Positions 37,202 to 41,464 of a stretch of DNA of 41,464 nucleotides are shown piece by piece. Source of the stretch: a virus. Both the position numbers and the translations under genes were made by a program. The notes beneath the pieces were generated by a model. The model worked only from the letters and a program-made list of their open reading frames with translations, was not told the DNA's origin and made no database searches. Each line of letters begins with the position of its first letter. Within the stretch, counting starts at the first letter, position 1. The stretch spans positions 1 to 41,464 of IMG/VR virus record IMGVR_UViG_3300010396_000067; one strand, written 5' to 3'.

Positions 37202-38114
37202 CCTCACCCTGTTCCGATTCTCGCCGGCCGTGGCCGACGACCTGCAGCGCCTGGATGAGGCGCTGGGCGAGCACCGCCTGCGCGCCTGCGGCCCGCTGGA
37301 AATGTTCACCAAGGGTTTCGTGTCGCCGGTGGGCACCGACCCCGATGCACCGCTGACGCTCACCGTGGGGCACTGCACGGGCTTCACCATAGGCGCAGAG
37401 GACAAGCTGCTGCCTTCGGCGGTGCTAAACGATGCGCTGGCGGCGAAGGTACGCAAGATCGCCGATGAGGAAGGCCGCCGGGTAGGCGGCCGCGAGCGCC
37501 GCCGGCTGCGCGAGGACCTGCTGACCGAGATGCTGCCGCGCGCCTTCGTGCGCAGCAGCCGGATGGGCGGCTACGTGGATAGGCGGCACGGCTGGATGGC
37601 GCTGGATACCTCCAGCCGCAAGGCGGCCGAGAACGCACTGACGCAGATCCGCGAGGCGCTGGGCAGCTTCCCCGCCGTGCCGCTGGCGCCGGACGAAAGC
37701 CCGCGCGCGCTGATGACGGACTGGCTGGCCAACGGCACGCTGCCGGCCGGCCTCGCCCTGGGTGACGAGTGCGAGCTGCGCGACCCGGCCACCAGTACCG
37801 GCGCCCGCTGGCGCGGCCGCAATGAAGACCTGAGCGCCGAGGACGTGCGCGAACACCTACGTAACGGCAAACAGGTGTTCAAGCTGGGCCTGGTCTACGA
37901 CGACCGCATCAGCTTCGTGCTGGGCGAAGACCTGGTGCTGCGCAATGTGCGGCTCACCGACATCGTGCTGGATGCGCTGCCCGACGACAGCACGGATGCC
38001 GAAGCCGAGGCCAGCGCCACGTTCGCGCTGTTCGCCGGCGAGGTGGCGCGCCTGCTGGAGCGCATGGAGGAATGGTTCGGGTTGCCGCGGCCCAGCGACG
38101 GCGGTGCGGCATGA
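37191..38114 (+). CDS. rdgC: RdgC-like recombination-associated protein
   Basis: The 307-aa protein matches RdgC in length (about 300 aa) and in order: MFRNLTLFRFSPAVADDLQR, LEMFTKGFVSPVGTDPDAPL, GRRVGGRERRRLREDLLTEM, RAFVRSSRMGGYVDRRHGWM, FKLGLVYDDRISFVLGEDLV and the terminal helix region. RdgC forms a ring around double-stranded DNA and blocks RecA loading. A phage copy could restrain RecA during replication or recombination of its own DNA, or modulate host SOS. ATG at 37191 after GGGAGG. Confidence 0.88.
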   Translation: MFRNLTLFRFSPAVADDLQRLDEALGEHRLRACGPLEMFTKGFVSPVGTDPDAPLTLTVGHCTGFTIGAEDKLLPSAVLNDALAAKVRKIADEEGRRVGGRERRRLREDLLTEMLPRAFVRSSRMGGYVDRRHGWMALDTSSRKAAENALTQIREALGSFPAVPLAPDESPRALMTDWLANGTLPAGLALGDECELRDPATSTGARWRGRNEDLSAEDVREHLRNGKQVFKLGLVYDDRISFVLGEDLVLRNVRLTDIVLDALPDDSTDAEAEASATFALFAGEVARLLERMEEWFGLPRPSDGGAA

Positions 38115-38407
38115 GCGTCTGCGAACCGAATACCCACGAAACCCTGCGCCGACGCGCGCATCTGGCTGCGCAGTGCGCCGCCAGCGCGGTGGCGGCCAGG
38201 GCATACATCGAGAATGCTGTGCTCAATGCCAAATACGGCCGGCTGGATCTTGCCGTACTCAGCGACCTGCGCGAATGCATCCGTGTCATCGAGCGCACCG
38301 TGAAGCACGCCGAGCAGTGCCGGCTGCGCATGCTGCGCAAGGCGGACCGGCAGCAGTGCCAGGCCATCCACGACAAGGTGCTGGAGGCCGCCCATGTCGC
38401 ACGTTGA
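38111..38407 (+). CDS. Hypothetical helical protein
   Basis: The 98-aa protein (CEPNTHETLRRRAHLAAQCA, then NAKYGRLDLAVLSDLRECIR and VIERTVKHAEQCRLRMLRK) is helical and Cys-containing. ATGA overlap with rdgC and a 14-base overlap with the next gene. No family recognised. Confidence 0.5.
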   Translation: MSVCEPNTHETLRRRAHLAAQCAASAVAARAYIENAVLNAKYGRLDLAVLSDLRECIRVIERTVKHAEQCRLRMLRKADRQQCQAIHDKVLEAAHVAR

Positions 38408-38849
38408 AGGCACCACCATCAAGCCGATGGTGCGGCTGCCGCGCGAGCCGGCGGCCTGCTGGGAATGGCTGGGCGCCGTGGACGCCAACGGCTACGCGCG
38501 CAAGCAACATCGGCGCCGCACCATGACCGCCGCGCGCTGGATGTGGGAAACGCTGTGGGGTGCGCTGCCGGCGTCGTTGGTGGTGGTGACCAGCTGCAAC
38601 AGCCGCACCTGCTGCAATCCGGCACACCTGCGCGCCATCACCCTGACCGAAGCCCAGCGCGTCGGCGTGGCCGCCACGCTGACACCCGCCGACGTGATCG
38701 ACATCCGCCGCGCCCGCAAGGGCCGCACCCTGCACACCGCCAGCCTGCTGGCCGAACGTCACGGCGTGAACCCCAGCGCCATCCATGCCATCTGGAAAGG
38801 GCAGACGTGGCGGCCGGCGCGCGACATGACAAAGGAGCAAGCCGCATGA
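38394..38849 (+). CDS. HNH-like protein with altered motif
   Basis: The 151-aa protein follows the phage HNH/AP2-type layout: CWEWLGAVDANGYARKQ, then TAARWMWETLWGALPASL, and SCNSRTCCNPAHLRAITLTE, with Cys pairs for zinc. In standard members the strand before the first Cys has a His (VVxHxC); here it reads VVTSCN, with Thr. The C-terminal part (SLLAERHGVNPSAIHAIWKG) is a helix-turn-helix. It may be a non-cutting DNA-binding derivative. Confidence 0.65.
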   Translation: MSHVEGTTIKPMVRLPREPAACWEWLGAVDANGYARKQHRRRTMTAARWMWETLWGALPASLVVVTSCNSRTCCNPAHLRAITLTEAQRVGVAATLTPADVIDIRRARKGRTLHTASLLAERHGVNPSAIHAIWKGQTWRPARDMTKEQAA

Positions 38850-39355
38850 GCCGCATCGCCGAATGGATCATCCGCCGCGTCACGCGCCGAGCGCCCGATT
38901 TCATCGTGGGCGGCCAGGACAATCCCTATCTGCGGCGCTGGTGGGTGATTCCGCGCAACCGGGTGTTCAACATCTACCTGCACCAGTTCCTGCGCGACGA
39001 CGACGACCGTGCGCTGCACGATCACCCGTGGGCGTGGTGTTCGATCCTGCTGCGCGGAAGCTACATTGAACACACCATCGCCGCCGGTGGCATCCATCGT
39101 CACCAGCTGCGCAACGCGCCCAGCATGAAGCTCAGCGGGTCGCGCCGGGCGCATCGCATTGAGTTGTTGCGCGAGTGGGTCATGGGCAGTGGACCTCGCA
39201 CGGCACGCTGCTGGACGCTATTCATCACCGGTCCTCGCATGAGGAAATGGGGATTCCATTGCCCGCGCGGTTTCGTGCCATGGCAGCAATTCACGGCCGG
39301 CGATGACCGCGGCGCCATCGGTGCCGGTTGCGGGGAGGACAACAGCCATGCGTGA
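38846..39355 (+). CDS. Cupin-like hypothetical protein
   Basis: The 169-aa protein has a cupin-type metal-binding strand pattern: LHQFLRDDDDRALHDHPWAW and CSILLRGSYIEHTIAAGGIH, with His in HDHPW and later RAHRIELL, then CWTLFITGPRMRKWGFHC. The HDHPWxW...LLxGxYxE arrangement recurs in phage cupins of unknown substrate. It starts in an ATGA overlap and overlaps the next gene by 8 bases. Confidence 0.7.
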   Translation: MSRIAEWIIRRVTRRAPDFIVGGQDNPYLRRWWVIPRNRVFNIYLHQFLRDDDDRALHDHPWAWCSILLRGSYIEHTIAAGGIHRHQLRNAPSMKLSGSRRAHRIELLREWVMGSGPRTARCWTLFITGPRMRKWGFHCPRGFVPWQQFTAGDDRGAIGAGCGEDNSHA

Positions 39356-40061
39356 GCGTCCCATCCTTTTCTCGGCGCCGATGGTTCGCGCCATCCTCGA
39401 AGGCCGCAAGACGGTGATGCGGCGGCCGATGAAGGGCATCGCGCTCGATTGGTTGGCTGGCGCCAGCTTCACGCCCGAGTATGTCGCTTCGCCCGCGAAT
39501 GGCCTGTGCCCCTACGGCCAGCCAGGCGATCGGCTGTGGGTGAGGGAATCCTGGCAGTACGCCGACTGGACCGACGACGGATACCCGTGGGTGCGCTACG
39601 CCGCAGACCATGCGAAGAAGCTGCACGACCGCAGCCCTTCGGAGGAGTGGTCTGAGCGTTGGACCGACATATGGGCTGCGCTATCTGCAGACGACAACTA
39701 CACCATTGACGACACTGCCGCTGATCGCCGCTGGCGCCCCTCCATCCACATGCCACGCTGGGCCAGCCGCATCACGCTGGAAGTGACCAGCATGCGCGTG
39801 GAGCGGCTGCAGGACATCAGCGAGGCGGATGCGCTCAGCGAGGGAATCCGCGAGTTGCCGCTGCAGGAACATGAGCCTGGAGCATGGTGGTGTGCCGACC
39901 CACTCGGCAATCAGACGCTGCATTTCAGAACACCGCGTGCTGCGTTTTGCAATTTGTGGGAATCGATCAACGGCGCCGACAGCTGGAACGCCAACCCGTG
40001 GGTTTGGGTGATCGAGTTCAGGCGCGCGGATATGACCGAGCCGGAGAGGATGGCTGCGTGA
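39348..40061 (+). CDS. ASCH-domain-like phage protein
   Basis: The 237-aa protein matches the phage morphogenetic/ASCH-like pattern: RPILFSAPMVRAILEGRKTV with MRRP, GDRLWVRESWQYADWTDDGY, WRPSIHMPRWASRITLEVTS and RVERLQDISEADALSEGI, ending SWNANPWVWVIEFRR. ASCH domains are RNA-binding folds related to PUA. The role in phages is unknown. Upstream GGGGAGG. It ends in a GTGA overlap. Confidence 0.75.
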   Translation: MRERPILFSAPMVRAILEGRKTVMRRPMKGIALDWLAGASFTPEYVASPANGLCPYGQPGDRLWVRESWQYADWTDDGYPWVRYAADHAKKLHDRSPSEEWSERWTDIWAALSADDNYTIDDTAADRRWRPSIHMPRWASRITLEVTSMRVERLQDISEADALSEGIRELPLQEHEPGAWWCADPLGNQTLHFRTPRAAFCNLWESINGADSWNANPWVWVIEFRRADMTEPERMAA

Positions 40062-40381
40062 CCCTCCGCACCTGCCCGCGCTGCCAGCAGCACACCAGCC
40101 ACCGCTGGTGCTGCGGCCTGGACCTCGCCACGCGCAAGCGCTGGCGGATGACGCGCGACCGGGTGCGCATGGTTCACGTGCTGGCCCGCTCGCGCAAGGG
40201 GCTCAGCGAGGAGATGTACCGGCTTCGCCTGGCGGCCGTGGGCGTGGATTCGTCGCTGCAACTGTCGCGGCTGCAGTTCCATCAGTTGATGGCCGGGCTG
40301 CGCACGCTACCGGACTCACCGGCGTGGATCGCCGGGCGCCGGCACGCTGTGCGGCGCGGCCGCGTCGTCAGGAGTGGCTGA
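40058..40381 (+). CDS. GemA/gp16-like regulatory protein with zinc knuckle
   Basis: The 107-aa protein has an N-terminal Cys/His cluster (CPRCQQHTSHRWCCG), then a GemA-like region (DRVRMVHVLARSRKGLSEEM, YRLRLAAVGVDSSLQLSRLQ, then FHQLMAGLRTLP). Mu gp16/GemA modulates expression of host genes. The GTG at 40058 overlaps the ASCH gene stop. It is the last early gene before attP and overlaps the 3' end of the opposite-strand integrase by 66 bases. Confidence 0.6.
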   Translation: MTLRTCPRCQQHTSHRWCCGLDLATRKRWRMTRDRVRMVHVLARSRKGLSEEMYRLRLAAVGVDSSLQLSRLQFHQLMAGLRTLPDSPAWIAGRRHAVRRGRVVRSG

Positions 40382-41311
40382 CCGATGGGCACGCGGATGC
40401 TTGGCCATGGCTGCGCGCAGGTGGGTGATGTCTGCCCCGAGATAGCGCGCGGTGCTGTCCAGGCTTTCGTGGCCCAGCATCTGCATGATGGCGGGCAGGG
40501 GGCAGCCGTGGGCGAGCAGGGTGGTGGCCATGCTGGCGCGGAGCAGGTGAGGGTACTGCCCTGTCCATGGGCGCCGGCGCGCCGCGCGCCGCACCTTGTC
40601 GTAGCCCACCGCGTTGCCGAGCGCAGCCCGGGCATGCCGGTTGACGATGGCCCACACGCTGCGCCGGCTGCGCAGCGGGCGGCCGCCGGCCGTCAGCCAC
40701 AGCGCGGCACGCTTGCCGGGCCGCGTGCCGGCGCGCAGCTGCATGTAGCACACCAGCAGGCCGTACAGTTCCGCGCTGATCGGCACCCAGCGGCTGCGAC
40801 CACCTTTGCCGGCGGCTACGTAGACGGCATCCGGCAGCACGTCGCCGACACCAAGGCTCACCAGCTCGTTGGCGCGCAGGCCGGTTTCCCACAGCGTGCG
40901 CATCATCACGTTGTCGCGGTAGCCGTTGAACGTCGAAACGTCCGGCGCGGCGAGCATGGCCAGCACCTGGTCGTCGGTGAACCAGCGCACCAGCCGCGCC
41001 GGCACATGACGATTGGACGGGACGTTATTCGATTCTTGTTGCGGCGCCAGGCCGAGCAATGCCATGGTGTCGTAGAACGCGCGCAACGCGCACAGATCAA
41101 TGTTGATCGTGGCCGGTGTGGCCTTTTGCCGGCGGCGATCACCCAGCCAGCGGTGCAGCAGATCGGTGTGCAGCCGATCCGCCGCGCCACCGTATGCCAG
41201 CCAGCGACGAACGATGCCGATGTACAGGCGAACCGTCGTCGGCGACCGACTACCTGCAAGGATGCGCTCAAAACGCGCCAGCGCATCCAGCTGATCCACG
41301 TGGCCCAGCAT
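40316..41311 (-). CDS. Integrase, XerC/D-like tyrosine recombinase, adjacent to att
   Basis: The 331-aa protein has a SAM-like N-terminal domain (about 10-100; SPTTVRLYIGIVRRWLAYGG) and a catalytic domain with Arg146 (ETGLRANELVSL), Lys169 (AGKGGRSRWVP), His255-x-x-Arg258 (HLLRASMAT), His281 (LGHESLDST) and Tyr290 (ARYLG). It lies on the reverse strand beside the right attachment core, the position of an integrase. The ATG at 41311 follows GGAAGG closely; a TTG at 41413 extends it by 34 residues but is less likely. It has no arm-binding domain, like XerC/D. It overlaps the GemA-like gene tail to tail, so expression would interfere with early readthrough. Confidence 0.85.
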   Translation of the reverse strand: MLGHVDQLDALARFERILAGSRSPTTVRLYIGIVRRWLAYGGAADRLHTDLLHRWLGDRRRQKATPATINIDLCALRAFYDTMALLGLAPQQESNNVPSNRHVPARLVRWFTDDQVLAMLAAPDVSTFNGYRDNVMMRTLWETGLRANELVSLGVGDVLPDAVYVAAGKGGRSRWVPISAELYGLLVCYMQLRAGTRPGKRAALWLTAGGRPLRSRRSVWAIVNRHARAALGNAVGYDKVRRAARRRPWTGQYPHLLRASMATTLLAHGCPLPAIMQMLGHESLDSTARYLGADITHLRAAMAKHPRAHRSATPDDAAAPHSVPAPGDPRR

Positions 41312-41440
41312 CTGCCTTCCGCAAGGCTGGGTTACTTGACTGTAACGGCGCGTTATCACACATCCAGTCCAATTGGAGGACCGGAGCAGGTCGGCAAGCT
41401 TGATTACTTTCAAACAGTTACGTGAAATTCTTCGCGTAAA

Positions 41441-41464
41441 ATGTCATATTTGACATAATATACA
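41441..41464. other. Right attachment core (attR side) with XerD-like arm and palindrome
   Basis: Positions 41448-41458 read ATTTGACATAA. Its complement, TTATGTCAAAT, matches the gammaproteobacterial XerD arm TTATGTTAAAT at 10 of 11 bases. TATACA (41459-41464) equals the dif centre. The last 12 bases repeat the first 12 of the window. Overlapping them is a palindrome, ATGTCA-TATT-TGACAT (41441-41456), which could bind a regulator or recombinase. The rest of 41312-41440 holds the presumed integrase promoter region, with no clear consensus boxes. Confidence 0.7.

Noticed and set aside
1-41464. CRISPR array or long tandem repeats
   Set aside because: No regularly spaced repeats were seen; the only repeats are the end cores, operators and small hairpins.

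Overview
The window looks like one complete temperate siphophage of about 41.5 kb, present as a prophage cut at its attachment cores or as a circular genome opened there. The same 12 bases, ACATAATATACA, form both ends. GC content is high and gene packing is tight, with many ATGA, GTGA and TAATG overlaps. The XF1762-type GNAT protein, RdgC, GH108 endolysin and general mosaic suggest a gammaproteobacterial host, probably in the Xanthomonadales (Lysobacter/Xanthomonas/Rhodanobacter type). The host assignment is inference, because no chromosomal DNA is visible.

Layout. 1-3.1 kb: left attachment core, an O-like replication protein, a lambda P-like helicase loader and a XerC/D-like tyrosine recombinase. 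3.0-6.8 kb: Mor-like activator, small and large terminase, GNAT-like protein. 6.8-12.3 kb: head genes (portal-MuF fusion, protease/scaffold with a nested scaffold start, DUF2190-type cement protein, major capsid), closed by a good intrinsic terminator. 12.4-26.3 kb: connectors, tail terminator, tube, tail chaperones joined by a -1 frameshift, tape measure, tip proteins, and two successive tip/fibre proteins that each end in a Hint (intein-like) domain. 26.4-28.4 kb: lysis genes (GH108 endolysin, holin, Rz/Rz1 and an extra membrane coiled-coil protein). 28.4-29.1 kb: two reverse-strand accessory genes, a zinc ribbon and a lipoprotein. 29.2-29.9 kb: immunity region with a short HTH repressor divergent from a Cro-like protein across three operators. 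29.9-40.4 kb: a long early operon with a serine recombinase, DnaN-like protein, a second tyrosine recombinase, MazG-like protein, RdgC, HNH-like, cupin and ASCH-like proteins, GemA-like protein and many tiny zinc-ribbon or HTH proteins. 40.3-41.46 kb: a reverse-strand Xer-like integrase beside the right attachment core.

How the parts fit. When the ends are joined, the early operon, the reverse integrase, attP and the O/P replication genes become contiguous, so integration separates the replication genes from the early promoter. The joined attP contains a sequence very close to the centre and XerD arm of the bacterial dif site. The 12-bp end repeat is exactly the longest run shared between this attP and the gammaproteobacterial dif consensus. 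The element therefore looks like a tailed phage that integrates at dif and carries its own Xer-like recombinases. Control and head genes have a Mu/B3 flavour (Mor, GemA, MuF, nested protease/scaffold), but no MuA/MuB transposase is present.

The most notable features are the dif-like att site with four recombinases, the paired C-terminal Hint domains, a single-module DnaN-like protein, and a Cro gene whose transcript appears leaderless.
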